Shown here piece after piece: positions 26,736 through 40,195 of a stretch of 64,000 nt of DNA. The position numbers and the translations under genes are program-made. The notes under the pieces are model-generated. The model had not been told where the DNA came from. It made no database searches and saw only the letters and a list, made by a program, of their open reading frames with translations. The stretch spans positions 849,169 through 913,168 of the forward strand of contig VYZB01000222.1 of the NCBI GenBank assembly GCA_013397455.1, given 5' to 3'. The stretch is from Crotophaga sulcirostris. Lineage: Eukaryota > Chordata > Aves > Cuculiformes > Crotophagidae. Position 1 is the stretch's first letter, and every line of letters begins with the position of its first letter.

Positions 26736-26836
26736 AGAAACATAGAACGGTTTGGGCTGGAAGTAACTTTAAAGACCACCTAGACGCAAGCCCTCTGCCA
26801 TTGGCAGGGACAACTTCCACTAGATCAGGTTGCTCA
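26736..26836 (-). mobile_element. CR1 3' stub
   Basis: About 100 bases of the CR1 3' end in antisense: CATAGAACGGTTTGGGCTGG, then AAAGACCACCTAGACGCAAG, CTGCCATTGGCAGGGACA, and ending at CTAGATCAGGTTGCTCATG. Strongly 5'-truncated. The first part is close to the copy at 5196. Confidence 0.9.
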
Positions 26837-29800
26837 TGAATTAGTCTATGGCATAATCAAAGCATGTAATCAGAAGGGCAGACTGGTGACTGGTCAGACT
26901 GGTTACAGTCGCAATATACAACCATCCTGGAATACATATTAGGGGCACTTTGAAAATCTGCATTATGATGGCAGAGGGAGGGATGGGCTGTGCCCTGCCT
27001 TATATAAAGGATCTAGCTTTTAGCCAGCCAAAAATAAACGCGGATAGATATGTCAAGCCAATGCACATTTAAGAGCAGCTGAGTCTCTGTCTGAAAAGCA
27101 GAGCTGTGATCTACTTGTTTTAGTTATACAATTCATATTTTATGACTGAATTGTGATCAAACAGGATTGTAAGCATTGTTCTTGCAGATTTTACGTCTGA
27201 ATGGTAGACACTGCTGTATCATCAGACAGCTGAGCCACAATAGAAGACACATCCCTTTCCTGTCTGCACAGCATGAATAGCTAGCTGAAATAAAGAGCTC
27301 TAGGCAAAAGTAGTGGTGAAGATCCTTTGCTCTGGAACATGATCATCCTTAGTTAGCAAAAAGAGCTCCCACGGGAACCAAGAGACGAGTTTCATCTTTG
27401 TTTTTAGAAGATAACTCATGACATTTCCTACTCCCCTTTTCTCTGCTGAAGTCCTATGAATGGCTGGAATAATTTGGAAAAGTGCCTGGAAGGCATTGCT
27501 GAACTATGGAAGAATCCATATGCACTCCATTTGCTGTAACTGAAACAGAAATTAATCAAGTATCACAAATGCATCAAGAAGTAATTTTAAAAATAAAAAA
27601 AAACCCAACAAATTTAAAAAAATACAACCCAACAAAATTTAAAATATCACCAAAATTAGGAAAAAAAACAAACCCAAAGTTAAGAAATCGCAATCAACAA
27701 CAACAGTGTCTTTTCTGTGTATGAAAGAGTTTAAATATTTCTATGCTTCTATCCGTAGTTAATCAGAATTTTGAGGTATGAATGCCTCTTTTCTCAAAAG
27801 CAAGTTCTAACACAATGTTTTACCAGAGCAAACACTATCTCTAACAACTCAGATCTGCAAGTGAGAGACTGGTTAGCAATTTTACTCTTGACTTCTGCCC
27901 ACTGTGCCCTCTCAGCCTGGGCTGTTAGCACAACTGTGCTTCTGGTCCACTAAGCAAAACCTTTTGCCTTGTTCTGCTTTCTTCCTTTGGCCACCTCTTG
28001 CTCTGCCCCATATACAGTCCTTCTCCCTCTGCAGTCCCACTGTTCATCAGGGTGAAATGGCCTTCCATCCTCCTTGCAAAACCCATCCTTGTGACACAAG
28101 GCACTGCAACCCAGCCAGAGCTAGCACCAGACACCTGTCTCCCACCCTAGCCTCTCCCCAACATAAATAGTGAAGAGAGAGGAAATAAAAATAGTTCTCC
28201 TTCCTCATCCCAAACAGGTTGTGAGCAACAAAAAGGTAAAAGATTTCTAGCAGAAAGTCAAGATTTGAAAAGTAAATGCTAACCAGAAATGGATAAGTCT
28301 CAACTCTTAAATCACTTAATGCCTTCCCTGAGGTCACAGATCTACTGTGGACCAGGGAAATCAAATCTGGTCTGCTCCAAGGGATGAAGACAAGGAGGGG
28401 CACTATGGGCAATAGTCAACTTTCTATCTTGCCCTTTCGTCTTTATCAATCCTTATTTCTCATCTGACACATCTCTGCTATAGACTGTGATGCTTTTAAT
28501 ACCAGAGATTCATGCAGGATTTTTGAGGGTCAAACCCACCGTGACATGGAGTTCTAACAATTTCTGGGAAATCTTTTTCTATCCCACTCCCCCCCATCAA
28601 ACTCTCTTAATAGTACCAGCTAAACAAAGCTGCATAAATCCAACATAAATCAACTGTTTTGCTGTAATTCATCTTGGAAGTCTTTAATATTATTGTGCTT
28701 TCAAACTGCTCTAACTCAGCCAAGCAGCAAGTAGTATCTGCTAAGAAAAATGGCTTTTTTGTGAGGTGCTCATAGAATATATCTGCATAAACAACAGCAA
28801 AAACAGTTGCATCCCTTCTTTTGGCAAACAATCAGCTAGGCAAGATACTTAGACTAACCAAGCAATGTATACTAACACCACATGCTCAAGAGTATTCATA
28901 ATCATGCAAATATCTTTGGCCCATTGACTGAGTTTCCACAAGTGAACAATTAGTTTCTCCTCTATAAATTTTAATAAGCATGGGGTAAACCATCTATGCT
29001 GTAACTGTTAGCTTTCTCCTCATGTCATTATTACAAAAAATCCGTTTGGCATTTGTCAGCTTCTCTGTATATCTTGAGAAGAACACTGTTTTTGATATCC
29101 AGCAACACCCCTTTTTTAATGCATTGTCATAACCAAAAGCATATACTCATTGCTCCTCGGATTTCTCCATAAGACTTGAGAAGAGAAAGTTTTGCTTGGC
29201 AGTTGTCATACTTCAGGGCGTTTTTCATAAGCAAATCACTCACCATTCATCAGCTTTATGTGGATCTACTAAAAAAAGGAAGTGCTTGCTCTACTTTTCA
29301 TCAACACACAGATGCAACCTCATTATAGTCCAAGGATGAGCAACTCTAGATGCATAAACTCATAACCAATTAGCGTTACAGAGAGATCTTCTGTACTTTG
29401 AAAATACAATTCGGACAAGTAGCTAGGGAAAACTTCCCTATGGTTATTAATTAGAGTGGGTAATTAAGACTATTAATCTTACTGACTTTTTTCTACTAAT
29501 TCACAATTTATTTGGGAATAAATAATTATGATCTTTTCGGACAACTCTTCTTCCAGGCTTTAACAAGAAATTCCTTTTCGGAAAAACAGTTAAGCATGTA
29601 AAGTATATTCTCTATAGACAGTTCAAACCACAAGTAGCAGAGTGAAACAAAGCCCAACTCAAGTGTCTGGATCAAAAGACAGCTGAAGTCATTTACATCG
29701 CATCTGCAACAGGTCAGTAGGACCCTCTTCATTCCCCTAACATACACACTTGTCCCCTCAGTTGATCTCAGGACAGACAAAAGTAACAAGGTAGAAAGAA

Positions 29801-32728
29801 GAGTTACTGACTTTTGTCAGGGTGAAAGGAATCTCATTCACAAATATACTATACTATGCCTTTAGGTCTGCTACTGCTGCACTGCTATGAGGTTCCTGGT
29901 ATTATAACAATGACAGAGCTCTGCTGACAGTTTTCCAAGAGGCGCACCACTGACTTGGTTTATATATCTAAAAGAATATCACAACAACTAAAAGTAAAAT
30001 TCTTTTTGCCATTAGCATTTAGTGAAAAACTCACGTCTGATTTGTGATCTTTTTCATACAAGTGTTGTACATCTGTAATGCTTAGCACCTTTCAGAAGCA
30101 CACAAAGCTCTATCTGTTACAGCCAGCTGTTTCCTTCTTACACCTTCCCAAGAGAGTCCTGAATTGAGATTTTATTAACTGGCTCAAAATGCAATAGGGC
30201 AGGTGTGGAGAAAATATGACAGCAGACACTCACTAATTTAGAGAAACAAACAAAATAGTCTGGTGACAATGCAGACTTCTGAAGTTTATTGCTGCTACTG
30301 TACAGGCAGGAAGAGATGGCACAGAAATACATGTAACTGTGGCTCCATCATTCACTAAAAAAGGACCAGGAAACAAGTTTACACACTGGACCTTGAAGAT
30401 CAAGACTTGGCTGTTTCCTAGCTGTTTTGACTATTTCAACTATACTCTTCCACTGTTGTGCCCAAGTCCATCTGGAGACTTGGCTCACTACAGAGACAAT
30501 ATAGTTAAGGCTTCGCTGGATCTGGATTTTTTTCTTTACACAGTTATTTATTACTAAACCAGAAGTTTCACGGCAAAGGAAAACTGTTCTAGGCTGCTGC
30601 AAAGTCTTGGATGTGATTTCAGACTTTTCAATCCTAGAAAACCACACGAACTATTTCATAATAAAGTGGTGGTGGCGAACCAGAAGAATTCCAGGTCCAA
30701 AGATGACTTTAGTGCAGATGTAGAAAATCTGCTCATGCAATCTGGATATGAACTAGTGGGTGAAGGATTAGTCCCTCTTATCCAGAGCTGTAGATGTATC
30801 TCGTCCACACATATGCCACTAGGGTGGATGACGATTACTTGCTTGCAGATATGCTCAGTGCTTTCCAGACACATATTGAGCCTGAGCTCAATCTCTAAAG
30901 GTTTATACTCTGAAAAGCATTTGAAGTTTTGAAATAGAATCATAGCCCTGAGGCTATTTAATTTTCTTTTCAAGGTGTTGTGAATTTATACTTAGGCCCC
31001 CTCTTAAAGGACCATTTTTGACCCAAATGTCCCATGATGACTTCTTTAAAGCAAGCTACAGTCTATCAGTCAACTTCTGTTTAGTTCACGGATCACCAAT
31101 ACAACGGAATTTAACAGCTGCTCAGGAGCTATTGTAGCTTTCCATGTCAATCTGCTAGTCAAAGGTGTACAACAAATGTCAAAAATCTTGAAGAATAAAT
31201 TTAATTGATATTTACTGACCATGCATAAGAAGGGAGCCCTTACGCCCTAGCTTTTTCTCCAAAGGGTAAAGCCAAAATACCTTGCAACCTGGGAATCAGA
31301 GCTGCCAGATCAAATTGGTCAACACAGTAAACATCAGATATATTCTTAAGCTGTAGAAGCTTAACAATATGTTTACTCAGTAAATTCCCACTCTCTGTTT
31401 CACTACTATAAAACAAAACTAGCTAAACTTCAAAAAGAAATTAAAAAAGGAATACTTTTTATTAAGACTTCATATCTCGTTTACTACAAGTCTGTTTTTT
31501 ACAATCAGCACTTAAATGTTATCCTCAAAATGTCATGAATGTATGAAGCTTCAAGAACTAAAAAAAGTTGGATAAATGAACAATCTTTATAGGCAGAAAA
31601 ATAGTTTGTGAGGCCACATATGTCTTTCAAAGCATGAAATATAAATACATACACAAAATAATTGTTGGGAGACAGAAAATCCTTATGAGTCAAATGAAAA
31701 TAAAAAGTCATCCTTGAAGAATTTGAATTGCAGCTCTGAAATTCAGCCGTCAGAAACCACTGAAATTTGTAAGCCTTTATATTATAGAGTATATTTTTTA
31801 AACTGCTCAAGTTCTAATTTTGCACATTAATTCAAATACGGACAAAGCAACAACTCCTTTGGAGAATGCCTCTTGCTAAGCAGATGAGCAAATGCCCCTG
31901 CTCTGGACTAAGCAGCCACAGTCCCATATGGCCAGACTTCCTCTGCCCTTTTCTATGAATAAAAAACTCCCCTCTATTCTCAGCTGTGGTTTTGTAGGTC
32001 TGTCACGCCACCATCTAGGGCAAAGGAGGATCACATGGGTTCTGCCTGCCACTGGTGCACAGAAAATAAGCACTGCAGGTGCTGGGCAGACTGGAGAGAA
32101 CCATGAGGATGGGTCACTCTGAACATGGTGAGGGAGTGATGCAGTCCCAAGAAAATACCCTAATTACTGACAAACACCAGCCTGTACTGGAGATACTTCA
32201 TGCAAGGACGCACATGTGACTGGAAAAACAAAGTCTGTAAGTTCCTGCTCAATGCAAGGAGGTCAGAGATGGTTAAGAGGGGCAAAGAGAAGGGCTGAAA
32301 TATGAAAACATGAGACAACAAGCCACATTCTTTTAGAATAGGCAATACTCAGGGATGAGTTTACATACATGTGCATCTATGGGTAAACCTGTGTGTACTT
32401 TGCAGTGGAGGGAGAGGAAGATGTGTAAATTGTGTGAGTCAATATTTTGTCAAGAGTTTTGTATGTCATACAATACACATCAAATAGCAAACAGTTGCTT
32501 ACCAAAAACTGAGGCCTTTCCACTTCCAGGACAGAGCTTTTTTTTCCTGTCCCAATGGATTTTGGAGATGTGTGGAAAGGAATTTGAAAGGAAGAGCTGC
32601 TATTAAAGCATCATTCAGATAAAGGGGATGCATCCATTTTCATTCCCTCAGACAGAGGATGGCAATACATACTAAGTTACTAGGTAGTAAGGAGTGATAC
32701 CATCGACTTCCTTCATACCTCTTCTAGT
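26837..32728. other. Unique noncoding DNA
   Basis: A TATATAAAGG lies at 27001-27010 with no recognised transcript. An octamer ATGCAAAT lies near 28904 inside an AT-rich non-repetitive block (about 28600-29120) that could be a conserved element. No gene or repeat is supportable. Confidence 0.45.
27585..27705 (+). repeat. A-rich low-complexity tract
   Basis: Long A runs interspersed with CCCAAC and CAACAACAAC units. The open frame across it is a composition artefact of lysine and asparagine codons. Confidence 0.85.
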
Positions 32729-32768
32729 AGATGCCTCTTAAAAAAAGAGGCATCTTAATGCCTCTTAA
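32729..32768. repeat. 11-bp hairpin plus a third direct copy
   Basis: AGATGCCTCTT (32729-32739) and AAGAGGCATCT (32745-32755) are exact reverse complements around a five-A loop. ATGCCTCTTAA then recurs as a direct copy at 32758-32768. Confidence 0.95.
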
Positions 32769-33924
32769 TCAAGAGCTCTAAACTAAAGGGTTTAGGAAAT
32801 GAGACTTGGTGGTTTGCATTCATATCATCATGCTTGCTCCCAGAGGTATGTGGCACAGCAGAGCTGGGACAAAATGATTGACTACATCTTCAGAGGTTTC
32901 CACTTGCTAGTTAAAGACAACCATATGTCCAGCATGCCAATTTTAAGTGAGTCAGTTCGGTCTGTGTACCTTAATTGGAAGAATGCAACCTTGCTCATTC
33001 ACTTATCCAGGCAAATACCATATGACTCCATAAATTCAGAAGTAAGGAGAGAATATGCTTAATTTTCAGATATATCAGTTACTTATTTGATTTAGCCTTC
33101 AGTTTCTTTGTGAAGAAAAAAAAAATTGGAAATTCAAGTCATTGCATGGAAGTAGAACATTTTGCAGAGAAAGTTAAGATTAATTAGGGAGCTAGACCAA
33201 TTTATTAGGAGGCAACTGCAAGTTCAGTCAGCATTGCCAAGAGGAGAATTTAGTCTCAGTAGAAGTAAATGAATCTGAGGCAAAAGAAGAGAAGGGAAAG
33301 GGAAAAACTTACAGATTAGGAAGGCCAGATACAGGAAGGCATTATCTACTCTTGATATAAAGGAGTAATGGATAAATTTGAACAAAGATAAATTCTTAAA
33401 GACAATATTTTCATAATTTCAAGGTCTGAGTAGATTATCACTCACATTTGGGAGCAAAGTTGAGATGAAGTATCTAGACAGCTGTTTAGGGCTAGGAAAA
33501 AACACCAACCCATTTCAAAGCATGTCACTTTAAAATAATAAAATATTAATTATTTAAAAAAAATCTTCTGTAAAAAGATTCCAAATCTTTTATTGAAGTA
33601 GCTAGATTGCCATGGGTGTATTTAATACATTACAAAACTATTGATCTATATAAATTGATATATAAATTGATATATAAATTGATCTGTTCTTTTTTCTAAG
33701 GTCAAAAAAACTGAGAAGTTTTACATGTAAACATTTTTTTCTTTACTGTGCTGTTACACATCTCTTGATCTAGGAGGTAAGCCTTATAGGAAAGAAATTC
33801 ATGTCTTCAAAACAAGCTGAGCTCCCACTTTTTGGCTCGATAGCTCTTTTTTAAGATCAACTTTTGTATCCCTGCTAAATTAATGGCATGGTCTCATTGT
33901 CCCATGTTTGCATCCCATTTTCCC
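32769..33924. other. Unique noncoding DNA
   Basis: Only the 12-bp tandem triplet at 33647 stands out. Confidence 0.5.
33647..33682 (+). repeat. Three perfect 12-bp tandem copies
   Basis: TATATAAATTGA is repeated three times without mismatch. Confidence 0.97.
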
Positions 33925-34000
33925 CCAAAGAAGCAACTGCCTGGGAGGAATCCAAGGCGTTCATGCCAGCCCTTTGTACTACGCTAACCACTACACTCAG
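33925..34000 (+). repeat. MIR/L2-like remnant
   Basis: AACTGCCTGGGAGGAATCC and then GTACTACGCTAACCACTACA resemble the GGGAATAGAACCCAGG and GTGCTCTAACCACTAGAC parts of sauropsid MIR/L2-type repeats. It is short and diverged. Confidence 0.35.
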
Positions 34001-34802
34001 CATGCAGGAAACAGCCTTGATTAAGTTATTGGTATTCCTTAGAGGTTTACTACTACTTAGGCTCATTCCGCAGTCCTCTAACCCTGATCAGGAACAGCTG
34101 AACAACAGAAAATAGTTCTGGCTGTTACATGTCATTAAGATATAATGATTGTCTTAGGAGCACAGAACAGCAGCGCACATTTAGCTTGAGCAGCAAGGCT
34201 TAAGCCTCACTCTTTATTACACCAGTCTACCAGAAACAGCCAAGGGTATTTGCAGAGCTCGAATGCACAGGCAGAAATCCTCAACAGGACAGAGAGTCCT
34301 AAACTCTCAGTGTTTACATGTGTCTGTTGCTCCCATTTAACTTGCTCTCAGCTTTCAAAGGTGCCTACCAACTGAACACATTTCATTAGGGTTTTATAGC
34401 ATGAATCAGTACCCAAACGTATAAAACTTGGACTGGAGGAGAAAAGGCAACAACAAGAATAAATTTCTCCTTAAGCAAATGGAGACAGGGCTAGGCATTA
34501 TGCACTACAAAGATATAACAAGATTCAGCATCTAGTAGTGACTGCAGCTTGTAAAGCTGACTTCCCAGAACTCCAGCCTTCTCCCATAACGATTTCCCAT
34601 GTAACTTGATCAAGTTAGAAATATTTCTAGCTCACTTATTTTACTTCTCTTTTCGGCATCATCGTGGGCAACATGGCTGAGGATCACTGTAAACACAAGT
34701 AAATGCAACCGAGGAAGAGAATTTTTAAGTAGAGAAGCAAGTAGAGAAGGTCTCACTGTTCTGATACAAGAATATGATAAAATTTTAGTTTTCTCTCTCT
34801 AC

Positions 34803-34860
34803 ATGATTTAAAGGCCTACCTAGAGAAAATTTAAATTTAATGATTCTATGATTCCATGGT
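34803..34860 (+). mobile_element. CR1 3' stub (very short)
   Basis: Ends in AATGATTCTATGATTCCATG, two units of the CR1 terminal octamer, preceded by ATGATTTAAAGGCCTACC, which is alignable to the CR1 3' end (ATGATCTTTAAGGTCCC-type). Only about 58 bases remain. Confidence 0.6.
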
Positions 34861-36748
34861 TAATCAGTAAAACAAGTAAATACAGTAGTTCAATGAACTG
34901 GATGAGTAACTTCATGCACTTTTATGCAGTAACATGTTTAACTAGTTTGAAAATACACATCTAAAATTATTTCCAAAATGCCTTTACTTTTTTTCCTTAT
35001 TCTTTTCCTTTCTAAACAGAGAAAATAATGAACAAATATTATTTAAACTCCAAATACATTCAGGGCAATATCTAATTCTGTATCCAATTAAAGGAAACTG
35101 TGGGGCAGAGTGTAGGGTTTAGAAACTACTGACCACGAAACATACATTGTTAGGATCCCCTGCAATACTTTTCAAAAGAATTTTCATATATGTTATTAGG
35201 TGCATTATTTCTCAAACATTACAGATATTAGCACCAGCATAATACCATTGTTCATACATTGTCTTTTTTTTCTGTCTATTCCTTCTCTAAACTTACTATT
35301 CTCTTCAAAGCAAAGTTCTCATACTTTAAAAAAGTCCTTTTCTCTTGTCAGCAAAGCACTCTCATTCTTTTCCTTCAGATTCCTCCATATAACCTACATT
35401 TCACTAAGATTGACAGTAGTGCTCTAAATGTTGTCAGTATCACACCCTATCTTACAGTTTTACTCCTATCCTATGTATCATATTCTTGTAAAATCAGATT
35501 CCAAATTGCTTCAAACTTAAAATTGCCTCTGCTCTTCTTTATCTCGAGTCATTCAATGGACCAAGCACTTCCCACCCTGACTGGTTAATTTATAGGAGCT
35601 ATGGGACCACTTTATGGCAGCTAGAACAGCAGCTGAGGTTATTTTACCCATGAACAAGGAATCAGCTGAGCATATAATACTCCAGCTCCACGTTTTCCCT
35701 TCCAATGGACAGCACCATTGGCATAGGACTAGTTATATGGCACTTGGAAAGCAGATTAAGATTAGCTAGCATTGTTCATTATCAGAAAGCTATCTTGACA
35801 GAATTGTGGATCTGCTTTAATTTACTACCATTTTGGTAAGCTAACATTAAAAAAAAAATGAAGTGGCTTTTATTTATGAATCTCACATACATGAGAATGT
35901 CCTTGAAATGATATAGTAAACTGGAAATTAAAAATTATAATCCTAATGTCCCAACAGAAAAGGATGTAAGCGTGGCAAATGAACTGAGACTGTAGAAAAT
36001 GTGATACTCTGTGATAAATTTGGGGGTGCATATTAACTTTACAACAGCAAAGTATGGCAAAGACTACTTATTCAAAAAAACACTAAATATAAAATGCATG
36101 TCTTCAGACAAAAAAAAATGACAAATTTCAATCTTGATGTTTAATGCAATAAAATGTTAAGTTTTTTAATGAATAAAGGAAAAACCTTTCTTTGGTACTA
36201 ATTATATGAAGTTAATGGAACTTCTCCCTGTCAAAATATTAAACCCAACTCACCCCAGGAGTCATGACTATCTGAAACATACATATTTCTCTACTGCTTT
36301 TGAAGTATCAGTATATACCAGTAAGCCTTCTAATTGACATTATTTTTAAAAATAGAAAGACTTCATAAACATAAAATGAGCCAATTTAAAACCTTGATGA
36401 TCTTTGCACTGAAGTGCTGATGAGATAAAAAGCATAACTGAAACACAGAGGGCATAGGTTTTTAGAGAAGGTACCTCTAAGAAACTATTCAAATAATTTT
36501 TATATAGTGATTTTATATTTCAAAGAAGGAAAGTGATTTTATACTGGCTTGATGTTTCCATAAGCCAGGGTATCACAAGAGCCTCAGTCTGCTCTTGTAG
36601 CAAAATAGCCATGTTCAACTGAGACACAGGAGAGAGCAAAGACAGCTTTTAATCACAGTGCAGTGTTCTTGTAATTACAACACAGAGACTTTCTGGCTGC
36701 TCATAAGTGGCAATAGCCACATGGCTCCTAACGTATCCTGGTAGAAGA

Positions 36749-36766
36749 ACCACAGAGCTCTGTGGT
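36749..36766. repeat. Perfect 18-bp palindrome
   Basis: ACCACAGAG joined directly to CTCTGTGGT. The half-site ACCACAG resembles a RUNX-family binding site (ACCACA) on both strands, which is only an inference. Confidence 0.95.
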
Positions 36767-39700
36767 GCACAAGTGAGGCTTCTTTTCCTCTGCTGTGCTC
36801 TTAACCCTGCTGCAGGGACTTGCAGGGGAAAAGGGACTTGAAGCTCTCACATCTCACAGTGCCGCTTGGAGTTAGTTAGATAGCACAAGTAAAATGGAGA
36901 GCAAAATCTAGTTTATACTTTTCATAGATTGGAATTTGGAAGAAAGAGTACATTGTTTGGCTTCAAAGTAAAAAAAACCACACCTGAGGACAAATTGAAA
37001 ACTAAAGGCCATCTTGTCTTTCAATTAAAAGACACAGCGGAGGCATATAAAAATCCAAGAGAGACAATTGGAACATGCTCTTTGGAGAGTAGCTGGAACA
37101 CTGTGCACAGCAGTGAGGAACACCCATCTCAAAGCAACTGGGTAGTGCAACACACCAGCAGCACTATACCAGACAACCACAACTTATACACTCCCATTTC
37201 CAACCCTGTGTTCAGCTCATATTCTGCCTCACAGTAGAAGAGATTTAAAGCCTCAGCCCTCACAAATTGCAAGTTCTTAATCCCAAATCCATCCACAGCT
37301 GCGTTCTAAGAAAGATTATCTGCCTTGTTGTGGCTAAGCATGTACTGGTAAACCTCAAGTGCAAAAATACTAGGGCATCTTGGAAGCTGGTCCAAAAATA
37401 CAAGCTTGTTATCGTTTTCCTACAGAACCCAACACCTGCAAGGGATGCTTTAAGAAGTGTCTAAAACATGGATCAATATTTGAAGCTCAATATGCCCTTG
37501 GGATAAGCTTGCTTTCCTGTACTACTTTGCTGTTTTAAACTGTAGTCTAAGCAAAGCTTCATTTCTACAACATGGAAGTTTCAGGTCCTTGCTCTATTAG
37601 GGAGTCACGAATCTGCAAAGTGATTTTGATAGAAATACTATAGCGTAACATAGAGGTAAGAAAAAAAGCCAAACAACACACTACATCTGAGATGAAAGAT
37701 TGCTGACCCTAAAAGAGAAAGCGAGTCAAGAAGTTATGATTTAACATTCTCTTTGATCTGTGTATGACTTCATCGTTTAATTTGCTTAAGCTTGAAAAAG
37801 ATGGACAAGGAAGGAAGGTTCTATGAGGGAAATGGTTTCATAGCAATCCAGCTTAATTTGAGACTTCTGAAAAAAGCATTACCTTATATACTATAAATCT
37901 ATCTCTGTTTTAGACTTTCCTCCCCCCCCCCATTGTTTAACATGAAGTGAAAACAATATATTTTATATACATATGGGCTGTGAAGTACTTAGATGTTATA
38001 CAGGAGTTGTGTCTCAGTAAAGATGAGAACCTATTGAATAAGATTACTAATTAAAACCTTACAACTGCAAAATTTACACTTTAAATCAGTTCTGTATTTA
38101 TGAGTTTTGAAACAGATAACAGATGTGAGATGGGCTGATATAGAGCAATGGTAATGTGGACTTCTTCAGACATACCGCAAATGTTGCATAATAGATCTGG
38201 ACTCCCCTTAATGCTTTACAGAGGATTTCATGCTTTATTGAGCAAAACAACAGAAAGTATCTTCACAAATAGCCTGCAGATCAGGAGGATTTTGTTGTCT
38301 GCCTATGAGGGCACTGGGGTGACCCCATTTGATTGCTTGCACCCAGGTCTGTGCCACACAGCTTTGAAACTGATAGAGGGATTTTAAAATGAGCCTAGGG
38401 TCACTCCAGCTTCTCTAGCAGGCCACTCTCTTGCACACAGACCCTGGTAACAGCCTTCTTTCTCACGGCTCTTCAACTCACCCTGAGCACTGGTCAGCAT
38501 CACAAACGAGTTTGGTTTTCTGCCCTGGAAACTGAGAAGTCACCATGGGCAGAGTGCTTGTGCTTTCTCCTGACTGGTTTCCTTCCTTGGCTGACTTGTT
38601 CCTCAAGGCAAGTGGGATGAATGAGGTATAATATAGGAACTAACCACCATAGAGTTGTGGGGCAGTCCACTCTGACTCTCCCAGCACCATGTACCAATTC
38701 CCCCCAGTACACTGCAGAAGCAATAGCTAACTTTGCAGCTAGGGTGCTTTGCTCCTTTTTTTTTTACTCTACATCTCTACAGAGGAAATCACTAGCCCGA
38801 TCTCAACTGTTCCTTCAAATGTCCTTTCTGTAGCCTAATGCCAGCACCAATGTTACTATGAACATTAGGGAGGTATAATTTGATCCCCAAAGCCCTTTGA
38901 TCCCTTTTCCTCCTTCATCCTTCCAGATAAAGAGTGCATCATGAGGTGTATTGTGTGTAGTTTTTTCAGAGGAGCCAGTAAAAGCTGGTCTTATGGTCAC
39001 ATTAAAGGTTCCTCTTGTTAGAAGAGAATAAAGATCTTTTTTTTGTGTGTGCTTTCTTCAGCCAAGTGCTCTCCTTCCAAGGCAATGTACTAAGTACCTT
39101 TCAGCTGTGTTCCATCTAGCAGAGGGAGCTGAATGCTTTTTTTTGTAATGAAGGCCAGTATATACATCTAAGCTATTAATTCAAAGACAAACAGGCACTT
39201 TTTGGATGGAAAGATGTCACTCTGAGGTAGAAATGGGTTAATAAATGCGAAAATGAATCTTCTAAGAATAATGTGCTTGTGTCAAGTAGCAAAACAGCTG
39301 AAGCACAGTTCTGACATCTCCTCAGGACACATGATATTCTCATAAAATCTGGGCAGGGGAGAAACATTTGATGTCTGGCCCTACCATTTATATTTTTAGA
39401 AGGCTACACAACAATACTCTGACACCCCCTGAGGTATCTAATGGTTCAACAGTCCTGTACAGCTAGGTTCTGCCTCCTTTCTAAGGCACGCAAATCCATA
39501 AACCTTCACTGACCTGCAGTGTCGGTATGTTCCTGCCTGCAGCTCTTTTTTTCTGCTCTGTTAGAAAGCCTGATGAGACTTCTTATTGAATTTCTTCCTT
39601 TCAACATCAAAGATACTAGCCATGCTCTCCAATTATTTAATAGATTCTGCTACAGTGGAGATCACTGATTCATTTTCACTAGAGATATCCAGTCACTGTA

Positions 39701-39973
39701 AAGAGCAATTATATATAATAACAGCCTAGCAGTTCTCAAACACTCTTTTATCAAACACACAGTCCAGTGATTACTGAGATGGGCAATGATCTGATATTGA
39801 TAATAAAACTTAATGTCTTTAGTGTTAGTTTTACCAAAATATCTGTGGCTTTGCTCTGCAGACCCTGGCACTCAAAATACAGTGGGACTGTTTGGACTGC
39901 CTTTTGCTTTAACTGTTATATTTATTTCATGATCATACTTTTTAAGCCTTGCAGAAGGGTTTCTCTAATACTA

Positions 39974-39991
39974 TTTTTTTTTTTTTTTTTT
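39974..39991 (+). repeat. Homopolymer T18
   Basis: Uninterrupted run of eighteen T. No element is recognised on the strand on which it would be a poly(A) tail. Confidence 0.95.
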
Positions 39992-40039
39992 GCTACTTGA
40001 CAGTGCTGTCTGGAGGAATGACACAGGGAGATGGGAGAT

Positions 40040-40195
40040 GCTGACTTCTAAAGCCAGTTCTGTCACCAGGCAGCCTCAAGCAAGATGTTTTGTCTCAGTC
40101 CTCCTGCTGTAAAACTTTCCTACTTAACTGTGCACAGGGGCTGAAGATCAATTTGTTAATGGCTGTGCATTAGCCCTGTGCACAGCCCTTTGAAC
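40040..40195 (+). repeat. MIR/CORE-SINE-like remnant
   Basis: The order of landmarks fits a MIR-type repeat: AAAGCCAGTTCTGTCACC, GTCTCAGTCCTCCTGCTGTA then AAACTTTCC, CACAGGGGCTGAAGATCAAT then TTGTTAATGG, and GCCCTTTGAAC. Its 3' half also forms the hairpin at 40128-40185. Diverged, limits approximate. Confidence 0.4.
40128..40185. repeat. 14-bp inverted repeat with a 29-base loop
   Basis: CTGTGCACAGGGGCT at 40128-40142 faces AGCCCTGTGCACAG at 40172-40185, a perfect 14-bp pairing apart from one extra G. A competing stem exists between GGCTGTGCA at 40161-40169 and TGCACAGCC at 40179-40187. No transcript evidence is available. Confidence 0.9.

Larger units (their letters stand above)
34861..40039. 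other. Unique noncoding DNA
   Basis: Contains the 18-bp palindrome at 36749, a C10 run at 37922-37931 and the T18 run at 39974. No gene recognised. Confidence 0.5.

Noticed and set aside
27001..27010. TATATAAAGG as a promoter
   Set aside because: A good TATA match, but no initiator, open frame or repeat end is recognisable around it.
30934..30946. TAGAATCATAG as a CR1 3' end
   Set aside because: The octamer-like end is not followed by any CR1 sequence.
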